36,365 nucleotides of DNA from Bacteroidota bacterium (GCA_013286835.1 JABDEZ010000017.1:1-36365), one strand, 5' to 3'; counted from the stretch's first letter, positions 1 through 9,744 are shown. A program made the numbers and translations. The notes: generated from the sequence alone by a model not told the origin.

Positions 1-359
1 TCCCCTAAAGTCTCCAGATACTGAGTATTGGAATTAGCTAGATAGTTGAAAGTACCTGGCCCAACCAGGCGAGAGGGGAAACCACGAAGATCGCTGTTAC
101 CGCCTGCCCAGAATTCTTTGATGTTGGGTAGCTGCGACGAGTTGCCATAGGGAACACCTATGCCAAAGAATAAGCGTGTGGCAATACTGGTTCCGGGAGA
201 AAATCGCAGATAATAACGGAAATCAGGCTGAAACTTTAGGTACTGTGCATATGTCTGACCTAAAATAGTTTGGGGGTGAGTTTTATAATCTGCTTTTTCT
301 GCGAGACCTAATATGTTGCCGGAAAGGTCAATTAGTCCGTCAAAATAAAAGCTGTTCAT
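1..359 (-). pseudogene. Detached C-terminal barrel part of TamL, partial at window edge
   Basis: Reading the minus strand from 359 gives MNSFYFDGLIDLSGNILGLA and continues open to position 3. This is the natural continuation of the TamL frame after QIGPPR. It contains GGNSDLRGFPSR, the Omp85 loop-6 (V)RGF motif that contacts the inside of the barrel and marks the conserved end of these proteins. The 94-bp insertion puts this part out of frame with the upstream portion, so it would not be translated as part of TamL. The Met at 357-359 is an internal residue rather than a believable start. If the insertion is an assembly error, this stretch is simply the 3' part of one intact tamL that extends left of the window. 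Confidence 0.85.
81..124. repeat. 44-bp inverted repeat, donor arm
   Basis: Bases 81-124 are present again as an exact reverse complement at 417-460. On the minus strand this arm encodes the TamL stretch NIKEFWAGGNSDLRG, so this is the arm with coding sense and presumably the template that was copied. Confidence 0.95.
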
Positions 360-360
360 A

Positions 361-418
361 CGTGGTGGTCCTATTTGACTGTTATAGGTGAACTCATAGG
401 TTGGTCCTATAATGATAC
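361..418. repeat. 58-bp direct repeat, copy 1
   Basis: Bases 361-418 (starting cgtggtggtcctatttgact) are identical to 455-512. The repeat lies inside tamL and is part of a 94-bp net insertion. Removing 419-512 restores a single open tamL frame across the site. Confidence 0.97.
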
Positions 419-2043
419 ATCAAAGAATTCTGGGCAGGCGGTAACAGCGATCTTCGTGGTGGTCCTATTTGACTGTTATAGGTGAACTCATAGGTTGGTC
501 CTATAATGATACCATTAAAGATCAAGTTGCCGTACAGGAGATTGAGCGAATTAGCATTGCCTAACGTATCGGTTTTTACGTAAGTGAAATTGAAAGGGTA
601 GAGCTGATGTTCTGTTCTCAGGCCCTGCTTCCAATCGTAGCCATAACTGAACTTATAAGAATTTATCCGCAGAAGATCGCTTTGCGATTCATAGTTATAA
701 CTTGCCTTTAGTAGGGTATGAGGCACATAAATACCTGTAGTTTGTATGTCTATAAATGGTACTACAAAGTGCGGGATGCTCAAATCTACTTCAGCCCCCA
801 GATTGTAAATATCGGGTTGCTTATTGTCGCCACTGTATTGCGCCTCGAAACCACCGTTTATTTTGTAGATAAGAGCCTCTGCCCCTTTAAAAGTATTGCG
901 ATTGAGCAGGCTGATGCTGGCTTGTGAACCCGCACGGTTATCGTTTTGTGTAAGGGCCCCTATCTGGAACTGAAGCGATTTTTTGGGATATGGAGTAAGA
1001 TAATAGTACACGTCCAGATCGGAATCGTTTACAGGATCATAGCGGCTTTTTACAAACTTGAATGTGCCCATAGTAACCAACCTGTTGAGCGAGGTATTTT
1101 GATCATCAAGGTTGTATTCATCTCCCTTTTCGAAGAGAATAGCCTTGGAGAATATTTCTGGTTTAAATTTTTTGGCAGGGTCAACTATGTTATATCCTTT
1201 GTATGCTATGGCATTTGCTTTGTTTGTATCCTCACCATTACTGTGCGCCTTAAAATTGGGGTAAACATAAATGTTGTTGATGTAGGATACCTGGTATGCC
1301 TGGTCGGGTACTTCTACTTTTTTTACTGCCACATACATGTTCACTTTATGATTGCCAATTGTAGTATCGACCTGCACAATAATATAGTCGGCTTTGAACC
1401 AGTAGTAGCCCAGTTGTTTCAGTGCCCTGTCTATACGGTTGCGTTCGGCTTTTATCAGGTCGAGGTTGTAAGGTGCCCCGGCCTTAAGTAGTGTTTGAGG
1501 GAAGGTACTGTCGATATCGAAAGACACTTCGGGCTCGGTGCTGTCTTTTAAAAATACGGTTTTGTTTATGGTATATTGAGGGCCGGTCGTGACATCGAAG
1601 CAGGCAGTTGTTCTTTTCTTTTTATCGGTTTTGAAATAGGGCTTTATAGAGGTATGAAAGAAGCCCTTGTTCTGCATGAGGTTTACCAGGATCACTTTAT
1701 TGGTTTCGAGATTGACTGAACTTGCTAATACAGGTGGTTCACCGTTTTTGCGTAAAAATGGCTTTAAGCCTTTTTTCTTTTTTGGGACACCTGCAAATTC
1801 GTACACCCGCAATTTGAGTCGCATCCCCAATGTTTTAGAATTGGGACGTGGACGCACAGCACCAGCCAGATCTGTTTTACTGGCTTTGCGTTCCTTTTTA
1901 GGGGCCTCGTTATCCTTGATGGTTATTTTACTACCTATAAACAGAGTTTCGCCAGCAGGCAAATGCTTTGTGTTGCTGCATGATGAAATGATGATACAGG
2001 CGAGTGTAAGTATGAAGAGGGTATGTCTTTTAAAATGGGTCAT
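394..2043 (-). CDS. tamL: TamL-type Omp85 lipoprotein, 3' end disrupted
   Basis: Outer-membrane lipoprotein of the Omp85/BamA-TamA superfamily that in Bacteroidota pairs with TamB in envelope and outer-membrane protein assembly. The N terminus is a lipoprotein signal with the lipobox ending at Cys22 (IISSC), followed by NTKHLPAGETLFIG, which is typical of this family. POTRA-like segments follow, and then the start of a beta-barrel. The native reading frame runs to about residue 530 (QIGPPR). The last 19 residues are non-native, because a 94-bp insertion shifts the frame and gives a stop at 394-396. The true C-terminal barrel lies at 3-359 in another frame and continues past the window edge. 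It starts 14 bp after the tamB stop, so the two genes form a tamB-tamL operon. Family assignment is confident. Whether the gene is really broken or the assembly is wrong cannot be decided from the sequence. Confidence 0.85.
   Translation of the reverse strand: MTHFKRHTLFILTLACIIISSCSNTKHLPAGETLFIGSKITIKDNEAPKKERKASKTDLAGAVRPRPNSKTLGMRLKLRVYEFAGVPKKKKGLKPFLRKNGEPPVLASSVNLETNKVILVNLMQNKGFFHTSIKPYFKTDKKKRTTACFDVTTGPQYTINKTVFLKDSTEPEVSFDIDSTFPQTLLKAGAPYNLDLIKAERNRIDRALKQLGYYWFKADYIIVQVDTTIGNHKVNMYVAVKKVEVPDQAYQVSYINNIYVYPNFKAHSNGEDTNKANAIAYKGYNIVDPAKKFKPEIFSKAILFEKGDEYNLDDQNTSLNRLVTMGTFKFVKSRYDPVNDSDLDVYYYLTPYPKKSLQFQIGALTQNDNRAGSQASISLLNRNTFKGAEALIYKINGGFEAQYSGDNKQPDIYNLGAEVDLSIPHFVVPFIDIQTTGIYVPHTLLKASYNYESQSDLLRINSYKFSYGYDWKQGLRTEHQLYPFNFTYVKTDTLGNANSLNLLYGNLIFNGIIIGPTYEFTYNSQIGPPRRSLLPPAQNSLMYHYRTNL
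417..460. repeat. 44-bp inverted repeat, inserted arm
   Basis: This is an exact reverse complement of 81-124, placed between the two 58-bp direct repeats. It overlaps copy 1 by 2 bases (417-418) and copy 2 by 6 bases (455-460). The overlaps look like the microhomologies expected at template-switch points. Confidence 0.95.
455..512. repeat. 58-bp direct repeat, copy 2
   Basis: This is the second, identical copy of 361-418. Its first six bases (cgtggt, 455-460) are also the last six bases of the inverted copy of 81-124, which gives a 6-bp microhomology at the junction. Confidence 0.97.
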
Positions 2044-2057
2044 TCTCCTGGGTAGTG

Positions 2058-5000
2058 TTATTGTTTAACGCCGTTTGACTGTTCTTTCTTCGGGTTCTTC
2101 TTTTTCCTGAATACATTCTTAAAGTGATTGTATTCGAGACTTACTATAAAGTCAAGTCCTGTTTCCGTCACATACCCTTCTATTACGCCTTCATTATAGT
2201 TTTTCCTGTAAGCACGCATTGTATATCGGCCATCGGCTGTAAGCAGATAGTCTGCTGCAAGGTTGCTGGGTATCAGGTTGCTTTGGTCGCTATTGGTTGT
2301 TTGCGGTCCTTCCAACTCAAAGTCGTTGCCTATGGTGAGCTTTAACCTATCGTTGAGCAATCGTTTAGAGGCTGCAAGGTTCAGGTCTGTACGATCTCTT
2401 AATGAGCCAGTTGTATAATCTTCAGTAGATGCGAGATCGACAGACAAGTCAACACCTTTTATAAGATGGTTTGCGAACTGGTTCAATTGCTCGCCTATAA
2501 AGCGGCTAGCGCTTTGTTTTGCAGTAAAGGCTACCCCCCCGCTCCCGGCACCGTTAGTAAATGGATCATCAGAAACGAAACGGCTCAATATGATTAGGGC
2601 AAATACCTGCTTATTTAATTCGGACGTATCGTTGCGCATCTGGGCCAACTTGCCTTGTATCAACTCTATCTGGTCGGCAGCAAGCGGGTAAACCTTATTG
2701 CTGGGTAGTATCACATCGAAAGTAAGTGAGGGCTGAATGATAGAACCTTTTATGTGCATAGCCACATTAAAAGGCAGGTTCTGTTTGTAGTAATTGAGTT
2801 GCGACTGGTCTTGTACCTGACTCTGCATAAGATCGTATGCAGGCGCATCCACCTCGTAAACCGCAGTAATATCTGTATTTGCTTTTGTTGGGTCTCCAGC
2901 AAAGGTTATAGTACTTCCTTTTTGTATGAGAAACTTACGCTTGATAAAATTGTAGTTGAGTTGGTAAACACCTTCGTCGAGCTCGTAATTACCTGTAAGG
3001 CCAAAAACACCCCCAGGAGTTACAGCTGCATTTAATGAAGCATCGCCCTTAACACTTAAAAAATCGCCCGATGCCTGGTCTATGATGACATTAAACATAG
3101 CTTGTTTGGCCACGCTTATGTTCACATTGATGTTTGACCCTGTGTTCATTACTATTTTAGTGCTGTCTTTTTTTGCCTTAGGTGTAAGTATTTTATATCG
3201 GCCAGGATTGCTTACATCTATAAACTCAACGATACCTTCGCTACTAACGATACCGGGATCGCTTTCGGGCATCACAACGGTCATGTTGGTGCCTTTGAGA
3301 ATATTTATAGATCCATCTACATTAGGTGAGGATGGTGTGCCTTTTACATTAAGATTTGATGTGAACAACAGATCGCCATAAAATGTCTTATTGTCTTTTG
3401 CAGTTGAATGCAGTGCACTCCAGTTCTTTGCATTCAACTGCAGATCGAGCTGGAGGTTTTTAAGATCTTGTGTGCCAACAGTGCCGTTTACCGTGGCTTT
3501 ATTGCCTGTGCTATCAAGTATCTGGAGATTGTTGAATGAGACGCCTGTGTGTGTAAAGGTGATTTTATCGGCAGGGAGTTTGAAATAAGCGTTGAGCATG
3601 CTAACCGTTGTTGCCAGATTATCAGTTCTTAATTCACCATCGATAAGTGGTGCGGAAGGGGTGCCCTGTAACTGCAGGTTGCCCCTTATAAAGCCTGAGC
3701 TATTGCGAATCTGATTTAAAGTGATGCCCTGTATGCTTGCCAAGCTGAGTGCATTGACTGCCAGGGCAAAATTAAAGCTGTTACCTCCAACAGGCTGTAA
3801 ATAATAGTTTCCGTTTAAGGCTACATCGTTACCATTACCTTTAATAGAAACCTTGGTATCGAAGGCATTGCCATCGGTAGTGTTTACCTGTACAGCAAGA
3901 TTGCCCAGAGTATCGCCCATTACAGACAGGTTTTGTATTTGTAAGTCGCCACTGATAAGTGGTGTGGGTTTTAGTTTGCTGATGGTAACATTGCCACCCA
4001 ATAAGCCGTTGGCCAAGGTGGTATCTCGACTGATCATCTGTGTAATATTGGCCAATAGGAAATTGCTGATGTCCACCTTTATGGGCGAGTTAGGAATAGG
4101 CTGGTCGCTGTTTATTTTTATGTATTGATTGTTGTTACTGATGTTGAAATTAGAAATGTAGAAGCCTGCTTTTGAAAGATCGATCCGGTTAGGTTCTGTG
4201 ACAGCCCATGTCTGGTAATTAAGTTTAAGGCCCGGCTGTAGTTGAATGATCTGTGAATCGCCTACGTTCTGTAACGAGGCTACAAGTGCAAACCTTTCTT
4301 TCTTAACAGAATCTGCCAGGCTAATGTTGGTAGTGATGGTGTTCTGGTCTAAGTTGCCATGTATGTTGGCATACCAAAGCGCTATCTGACTAGTGGCAAT
4401 CTTATCGACAGTGACCTTGTAGGTAAATGCAGAATCTGTACCACTTACTTTAATTACACCATTCTCTATAGCATTTGTGCCATATAGTACTTCGGGCATT
4501 GTGGCATTTAAAGTAAGTGTGCGGGGGGTGAGGCTACCATCGATATGTATGGTGTCGAGTGATGTAAGACCAGGCAATATACTGTGCAACAAAGGGCGGT
4601 CTTCAACATGTGCTGTAAATGCCAGGTTATAGTCTGAAGGGATATTGGTTTTGCTGGTGTCAACTGTTTTTTGGGGTTGGGCTGCAATGGCCTGCTTAGT
4701 ACTGTCGCTGAGTGGTATGTTGTAGTGCCTGTTTATATGGTCTTGTATAATGGCACCTAATTTAGTAAGTGGTGTTTTGCCTGTTATTACAACCTGCACT
4801 ACATCGAGGTTGGCAATTATGTATTGTCCTGTGTCTGCACTAGGGCGGGAGAGTATATACAGGCTATCCATAAGATATCGTTGCCCATTAGCAACGATCA
4901 ATGGTTTTTTCCAGATGATCTCTCCTCTTGGGTAATCAGGATTTAGTTCAGGGAAATCGGCATGTATATCACCGTGTATCTTTAACTCACTGCTGTATAA

Positions 5001-7115
5001 TTTTAATGCCTGAAAGTCTATGCTATCTACCTGCATGTTTGCTTTTACAGCAGCATATTTACCGGTCATGTCTGCATGTGCAGTCATGTTCATCCGGAGG
5101 TTATCATCGGCGGAAGTCAGTTTAAGATCCCCAGCCTTTGCTGCTACATTGCCATTAAACGTGATGCTATGATAATCGTAGTCCTTAACATGGGCAGATT
5201 GTATGCCACCACTTAAGACTGCGCTCATAGTTTTTATATCAAAACCACGTCCTTTTACGGTAACGTATGACGTGATAGTACTCATGAGGCTGTCCTTTTT
5301 AATAATGCGGCCTACGTTTAACACCATGGTCTTTACAAAGAGATCGTACTGTTCCCTGCCCTTACCTGGGCTCATGTGCAAGTAGCCGCGTACATAGGCT
5401 GAGCCATCGCTACTTACCAATAACAGATCGGGGTTATAATCTTTTTCTGTGCCAGATAGTTTACCGGTGATGCCGAACTTGTCGGGTATGCGTACAGAGG
5501 ACAGGTAAGCAGATGGAACAATTGCTTCAACGTCGTTTTTTGACGATTGAAACTTGGCGATGTTGAGATTGTAGCTGATAGCATTTGCATTGGGTAAGCC
5601 CGTTAATCTCCCGTTCAGTGCAACCTCAGTATTGTCCAGCCCAGCTAAATTAAAGCGTGCTATAGCCAGGTTGCTGAGGTAGCCAGAAATGCCGGCATCC
5701 AATTGTATATGCCCGTTTTTGTATTTTTTAAATAAAGGCTGTTTTATAAGACTGGGCATGAATACAAGAGCATCCTTTAGCCCGATAACACTCTTGCGGA
5801 TATTTACATTAAGCTGCATGAGGCCCATATTCTTTTTCAACGCATCGAGTGATGGGTATTTGACTTGTATGGAATCCTGTATGACAGTATTGGAGGTAAG
5901 CAAGTACAAATTACTGAGTGTAGCCCCTTGCGGTTGGTAAAGAAACCGCGTGCGTAGCTCTTTTACATCCAAGCCACTCTGTTCTTTAACGGCGAGGTGT
6001 TTTATATTACCGGCGATCGTGTCGGAGGTGTATTTTATATCCTGCGCATTTATGGTCAGTCCCTGTATGTTGAGGTGGGAATAGTCTATGCCGGCAGGCA
6101 TACGCATCTCGTTAGCATTGTCCATAACAAAGTTTACACCTGCTATGTTCATGTTCTTTACTGCTACATTCCACCCCATAGTGGTATCCATTTTGATAAT
6201 GGTATCTACAGGGGCAGGTACCTTGCTTTTTTTACCGAATGCTAATTTGATGTTAGAGGTGTCTATAGAAAATTGTGCAAGGTTGACAACTTGTGTAACC
6301 AGATCGAATTTGTCCAGCTTTATTTGTAGTGCTGCGAGATCAAGACTAAATAAGAGCTTGTTGAGATTATCGTTATACTTGAACCCTATTTGCTTAAGGT
6401 TGATGTTATCGGCAATTAGGGTGAACTGTGTTTGTGTAGTATTTTTTGGTTTTACGGGCAGGTAAGAAGTGTCTGAATAAAAAAGTGTTTGCAAGCCTGC
6501 CACAGTGAGTTCCTTTACATGAAATTTCATGTGTTTCATGTCAATGTCTTTTACCTTCAGTTCCAGATGCTGAAGATCTATACCCAGAGTAGTACCCCCA
6601 GTAGCATCATCAATCCGCGCATGTATATCATCCAACTGTATTCGATTTACGTTGATGGACATACCTGATGATGAGGTATCTGTTTTTTTCGAAGTGGCCT
6701 TTGTTTGGGAAGGTGTGCCGACAAAGGCATTGATGATGTAGGTGAAGTTGAAATTGGTATCGGGGGTATTACGATATATGTGGCTATGCACATCCTGCAG
6801 TACCAACTGGTTTACATCGATCTCCTTATGAATGAGCTTAAGCATGTCGAGGTCGATTTTAAGCTTCCCGACGCTGAGTAGCGTATCATTCTTTTGATCC
6901 CTAAGCAAGACGTTTTCAAGTACTATGTATTTAGGCAGCCCATATCCCAGCTTGCCTATCAGCACCTGGGTTTTCAGTTTGTTTTGCAGATACGCCTGGG
7001 CTTTTGAGCGAACAAAGTTTTGGCCTGATGGCGTATTGAGCCATATAATTACGCCAATTATCAAAATGATAATTATGCCTATTATATAAAGGAAGACCTT
7101 TAAAACTTTGCGCAT
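2058..7115 (-). CDS. tamB: TamB-like translocation and assembly module protein
   Basis: Very large inner-membrane-anchored periplasmic protein (1685 aa) of the TamB/AsmA-like family. These form a long hydrophobic groove spanning the periplasm and act in outer-membrane protein or lipid delivery. A single N-terminal membrane anchor is visible at about residues 5-27 (VFLYIIGIIIILIIGVII). The body is the repetitive beta-rich sequence typical of the family. The last 400 or so residues carry the TamB C-terminal (DUF490) type region, including GGVFGLTGNYELDEGVYQLN and a conserved terminal part with TDLNLAASKRLLNDRLKLTI. Start ATG at 7113-7115. The stop is 14 bp before tamL, so the two are one transcription unit, which supports both calls. 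The tamL lesion would leave this protein without an intact outer-membrane partner if real. Confidence 0.92.
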   Translation of the reverse strand: MRKVLKVFLYIIGIIIILIIGVIIWLNTPSGQNFVRSKAQAYLQNKLKTQVLIGKLGYGLPKYIVLENVLLRDQKNDTLLSVGKLKIDLDMLKLIHKEIDVNQLVLQDVHSHIYRNTPDTNFNFTYIINAFVGTPSQTKATSKKTDTSSSGMSINVNRIQLDDIHARIDDATGGTTLGIDLQHLELKVKDIDMKHMKFHVKELTVAGLQTLFYSDTSYLPVKPKNTTQTQFTLIADNINLKQIGFKYNDNLNKLLFSLDLAALQIKLDKFDLVTQVVNLAQFSIDTSNIKLAFGKKSKVPAPVDTIIKMDTTMGWNVAVKNMNIAGVNFVMDNANEMRMPAGIDYSHLNIQGLTINAQDIKYTSDTIAGNIKHLAVKEQSGLDVKELRTRFLYQPQGATLSNLYLLTSNTVIQDSIQVKYPSLDALKKNMGLMQLNVNIRKSVIGLKDALVFMPSLIKQPLFKKYKNGHIQLDAGISGYLSNLAIARFNLAGLDNTEVALNGRLTGLPNANAISYNLNIAKFQSSKNDVEAIVPSAYLSSVRIPDKFGITGKLSGTEKDYNPDLLLVSSDGSAYVRGYLHMSPGKGREQYDLFVKTMVLNVGRIIKKDSLMSTITSYVTVKGRGFDIKTMSAVLSGGIQSAHVKDYDYHSITFNGNVAAKAGDLKLTSADDNLRMNMTAHADMTGKYAAVKANMQVDSIDFQALKLYSSELKIHGDIHADFPELNPDYPRGEIIWKKPLIVANGQRYLMDSLYILSRPSADTGQYIIANLDVVQVVITGKTPLTKLGAIIQDHINRHYNIPLSDSTKQAIAAQPQKTVDTSKTNIPSDYNLAFTAHVEDRPLLHSILPGLTSLDTIHIDGSLTPRTLTLNATMPEVLYGTNAIENGVIKVSGTDSAFTYKVTVDKIATSQIALWYANIHGNLDQNTITTNISLADSVKKERFALVASLQNVGDSQIIQLQPGLKLNYQTWAVTEPNRIDLSKAGFYISNFNISNNNQYIKINSDQPIPNSPIKVDISNFLLANITQMISRDTTLANGLLGGNVTISKLKPTPLISGDLQIQNLSVMGDTLGNLAVQVNTTDGNAFDTKVSIKGNGNDVALNGNYYLQPVGGNSFNFALAVNALSLASIQGITLNQIRNSSGFIRGNLQLQGTPSAPLIDGELRTDNLATTVSMLNAYFKLPADKITFTHTGVSFNNLQILDSTGNKATVNGTVGTQDLKNLQLDLQLNAKNWSALHSTAKDNKTFYGDLLFTSNLNVKGTPSSPNVDGSINILKGTNMTVVMPESDPGIVSSEGIVEFIDVSNPGRYKILTPKAKKDSTKIVMNTGSNINVNISVAKQAMFNVIIDQASGDFLSVKGDASLNAAVTPGGVFGLTGNYELDEGVYQLNYNFIKRKFLIQKGSTITFAGDPTKANTDITAVYEVDAPAYDLMQSQVQDQSQLNYYKQNLPFNVAMHIKGSIIQPSLTFDVILPSNKVYPLAADQIELIQGKLAQMRNDTSELNKQVFALIILSRFVSDDPFTNGAGSGGVAFTAKQSASRFIGEQLNQFANHLIKGVDLSVDLASTEDYTTGSLRDRTDLNLAASKRLLNDRLKLTIGNDFELEGPQTTNSDQSNLIPSNLAADYLLTADGRYTMRAYRKNYNEGVIEGYVTETGLDFIVSLEYNHFKNVFRKKKNPKKEQSNGVKQ

Positions 7116-7192
7116 ATTTTAAAACCAGTATAAAAATTGTACCTGAATTTATATACAACGGATTATAGTGCAGATGGTTGGCTTTAATGAAA

Positions 7193-7240
7193 ACAGGCAA
7201 TGTTGAAGGCCTGAACGGTCATAACATTGCCTGTAATGCT
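7193..7240 (-). terminator. Rho-independent terminator after the 7270-7644 gene
   Basis: A perfect 12-bp inverted repeat (acaggcaatgtt at 7193-7204 with aacattgcctgt at 7223-7234) encloses an 18-nt loop. In the minus direction the stem is followed by a short T run. It lies between the small secreted protein gene and tamB, so tamB probably has its own promoter. Confidence 0.65.
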
Positions 7241-7269
7241 GCTGCACCTACGCAGCCCAATAGTAATAT

Positions 7270-7644
7270 TTAATAAATGCTGTAGTATTCCATGAGTCGG
7301 TTATATAGCTCAGTCCGGTTGCCTGATAAGTTTTTTGACAGGGCTAGAATATCAAGATATAGTTTCTGTTCCTTAGCATAGGCAGCTGCATTTGCAGCCT
7401 GAGGTTGAGGGCCTAAATTACTTTTTGAATTAATGAGGTGGTCTGTCATCTTTTTATTAAGTTCAACAAAAACAGTTTTTGCTTTTGCTTCATTTTGGCG
7501 CCCCAGGTAAGTATCCATTTCATTTATGTGAGATGAGAAAAGCGCCTTCTCGCTCACGGCCTGCGTTACAGTTGTTGCTTCTTGTGCAAAAGATGCCTGG
7601 AAAGACATTGTAGCAATGCAGCAGCAAAATAATATACGCTTCAT
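7270..7644 (-). CDS. Small secreted protein of unknown function
   Basis: A 124-aa protein with a clear Sec signal peptide (MKRILFCCCIATMSFQASFA, probable cut before Gln21). The mature part is about 104 residues, mostly polar and predicted helical (ELNKKMTDHLIN, YAKEQKLYLDILALSKNL). There is no cysteine after the signal, so it is not a lipoprotein; it is expected to be periplasmic or secreted. I do not recognise the family. It sits 59 bp downstream of the UbiD-like gene on the same strand and has its own terminator on the far side. A weak -7-like element (TATCTTTA on the minus strand, 7661-7668) lies just upstream, so it may be transcribed alone. Confidence 0.75.
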   Translation of the reverse strand: MKRILFCCCIATMSFQASFAQEATTVTQAVSEKALFSSHINEMDTYLGRQNEAKAKTVFVELNKKMTDHLINSKSNLGPQPQAANAAAYAKEQKLYLDILALSKNLSGNRTELYNRLMEYYSIY

Positions 7645-7703
7645 GATGTTTTAATTTTTTTAAAGATAAGGAATTATATCATAACTGTAAAGCGTTCCAC
7701 CTA

Positions 7704-9608
7704 CTAAGCGTCTACCGATGCTTCCTCTCCATACAGCTGTGTTTTATACAGCAACGATGGCGAAGCGATCAACGAACCCAGGTTAAGGGACGGCCATTTC
7801 TTATCCACTGCTTTTATCGTTTTATCGTCTGCTACTATAATGTTTGGCCATGGACGGTCGAAATCGTCCAGTTCCTTAGTTTTTCGTGTACCATCCAGTC
7901 CGAGTATGTTCCTTTCTTTACCACCGTAAAAATGGTCGCGTTTAGGATCGAGATTATTACAGAAACGCCACAATGCGACTGCTATGTTATCTACACTTAC
8001 ATTGGCTTCTACATACAAGATCATTTTTATTCCGGCTAAGGCTGGTGAACTGCAGATTTTTTTATGCAACTCATTTACATGGTCCTTACGATCTTTTTTA
8101 ACTGATATGAATAAAATAGGAATCTGTGATTCCCGAGCCAGTGTATCGTTTATGCCCTTTATTTCGGGGTTTTCGTCCATCAGTTCCTTTACAGAAAACT
8201 GAGGGGAAAGTGTAAATGGCTTTTGCGCCCTTGAAATTTCTTCTTCCTGCTTTGATGTGCCATCGATGCACATTTTACCACCAAATCCAAGTTTTGAGCA
8301 ACTGTGATCGAGTACATCCATTGGTCCCTGACTAAAATAGATGTCGGAGGCAGGATCTATATTATTACATACATAACGAGCCAGCGCCTTATAGTCATCG
8401 ATCCTTACATCGCCATCGGCCAATACCAATATTTTATTGAACATCATCTGGCCAGCACCCCACATGGCATTCATCACCTTAGGGCCCTGACCTGCATACT
8501 CTTTATGTATAGTTGCTATTACAAGATTATGAAACACACCCTCGATAGGCATATGCATGTCCTTTATCTCGGGCACCATGGTCATTTTTATAGGTGCCAG
8601 AAAAATACGTTCTGTGGCCTTACCTAACCATGCATCTTCCTGCGGAGGGATACCCACTATGGTACTTGGATAAACTGCATCCTTACGGTGGGTGATTGCA
8701 GTAACATGAAATTTAGGATACCAATCGGGTAAAGAATAATAACCGGTATGATCCCCAAACGGACCCTCCCAAAGCATTTCCTCGTCAGGATCCACATATC
8801 CTTCTATTACAAAATCTGCATCTGCGGGAACCTCTACGTCGGGTTGAGTGAGGCATCTTACCAGCTCTACCCGTTTTTTGCGCAGGAAGCCGGCCAGCAT
8901 GTACTCATCTACATTCTCGGGCAACGGCGCTGTGGCAGAGTAGGTATATACCGGGTCGCCTCCCAGAGACACGGCAACAGGCATACGCCTGTTGAGTTTC
9001 TTATATTCATTAAAATGCTTGGCTGAAACTTTATGTTTATGCCAGTGCATGGCAGTCATATCCGGGCCAAATACCTGCATGCGGTACATGCCTATATTGC
9101 GGTTGCCGGTAACAGGATCTTTGGTGTGTACAGATGGAAGCGTAATAAACTTACCGCCATCTTTGGGCCAGCACAACATTACGGGCAGCTGGGTAAGATC
9201 TGGTTTTTCCATTACCACCTCCTGACATGCGCCACGGCCTTTTATGACCCTGGGCATATAAGATGCAAAACGACCTAATTGCGGCAGCATTGCTATCTTT
9301 TCCATGATATTGTTCTTGGGCTCAGATAGCCGCTTGAACAGTTTTTCGATGTCTGCAGCCACGTCGTCCAGCTGATCTACGCCAATGGCCAGCGCCATGC
9401 GTCGTTCGCTACCGAAAGCATTTATCAGCAAGGGGAAATCAGTGCCAGTGTTTTCGAATAGTAGCGCTTTGTTACGGTCTGGTGTTTTTGATATTCTGTC
9501 CGTAATTTCTGCAATCTCCAGAATGGGATCAACGAAGGTTTTGATACGTACCAATTCTCCCTCATGCTCCAAAGTCTCGATAAACGCGTTTAGCGATTTG
9601 TAAGCCAT
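7704..9608 (-). CDS. UbiD-family decarboxylase, probably menaquinone biosynthesis
   Basis: Member of the UbiD family of prenylated-FMN-dependent aromatic acid decarboxylases. Visible family motifs are NIGMYRMQ (171-178), GGDP (216-219), EGPFGDHTGYYS (281-292, with the conserved acidic residues of the active site) and PPQEDAWLGK (321-330). At 634 aa it is longer than enterobacterial UbiD (about 500 aa); the extra sequence is mainly at the C terminus. In Bacteroidota such proteins are usually annotated as menaquinone biosynthesis decarboxylase. No other quinone gene and no UbiX (prenyl-FMN synthase) is in the window, so the pathway is inference. ATG at 9606-9608. A -7 element (TAACTTTG on the minus strand, 9650-9657) lies 41 bp upstream. 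Confidence 0.88.
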   Translation of the reverse strand: MAYKSLNAFIETLEHEGELVRIKTFVDPILEIAEITDRISKTPDRNKALLFENTGTDFPLLINAFGSERRMALAIGVDQLDDVAADIEKLFKRLSEPKNNIMEKIAMLPQLGRFASYMPRVIKGRGACQEVVMEKPDLTQLPVMLCWPKDGGKFITLPSVHTKDPVTGNRNIGMYRMQVFGPDMTAMHWHKHKVSAKHFNEYKKLNRRMPVAVSLGGDPVYTYSATAPLPENVDEYMLAGFLRKKRVELVRCLTQPDVEVPADADFVIEGYVDPDEEMLWEGPFGDHTGYYSLPDWYPKFHVTAITHRKDAVYPSTIVGIPPQEDAWLGKATERIFLAPIKMTMVPEIKDMHMPIEGVFHNLVIATIHKEYAGQGPKVMNAMWGAGQMMFNKILVLADGDVRIDDYKALARYVCNNIDPASDIYFSQGPMDVLDHSCSKLGFGGKMCIDGTSKQEEEISRAQKPFTLSPQFSVKELMDENPEIKGINDTLARESQIPILFISVKKDRKDHVNELHKKICSSPALAGIKMILYVEANVSVDNIAVALWRFCNNLDPKRDHFYGGKERNILGLDGTRKTKELDDFDRPWPNIIVADDKTIKAVDKKWPSLNLGSLIASPSLLYKTQLYGEEASVDA

Positions 9609-9649
9609 ATACTATATACTTATATATACTGCAAAGTAATACCTATACA

Positions 9650-9657
9650 CAAAGTTA
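9650..9657 (-). promoter_or_regulatory. Bacteroidota-type -7 box for the UbiD gene
   Basis: The minus strand reads TAACTTTG, matching TAnnTTTG exactly and placed to give a leader of roughly 35 nt. No clear TTG is seen at the expected -33 distance, so the call rests on one box. Confidence 0.4.
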
Positions 9658-9744
9658 ATGTACAAGATCTCTGTAGCATGTAATTTGGTTAGATTCCAGA
9701 TAAAAAACAACATTTTTAATACAAATAGTGGTTTAGCAAACACC

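Noticed and set aside
361-512. Insertion sequence or target-site duplication in tamL
   Set aside because: The inserted bases are entirely explained by local sequence (one direct and one inverted copy). No transposase or terminal repeats are present, and the 58-bp duplication is too long for a target-site duplication.
946-1491. Plus-strand frame of 181 codons inside tamL
   Set aside because: It is antisense to the conserved POTRA/barrel coding sequence, has no promoter or ribosome site, and its hydrophobic composition is that of a shadow frame.
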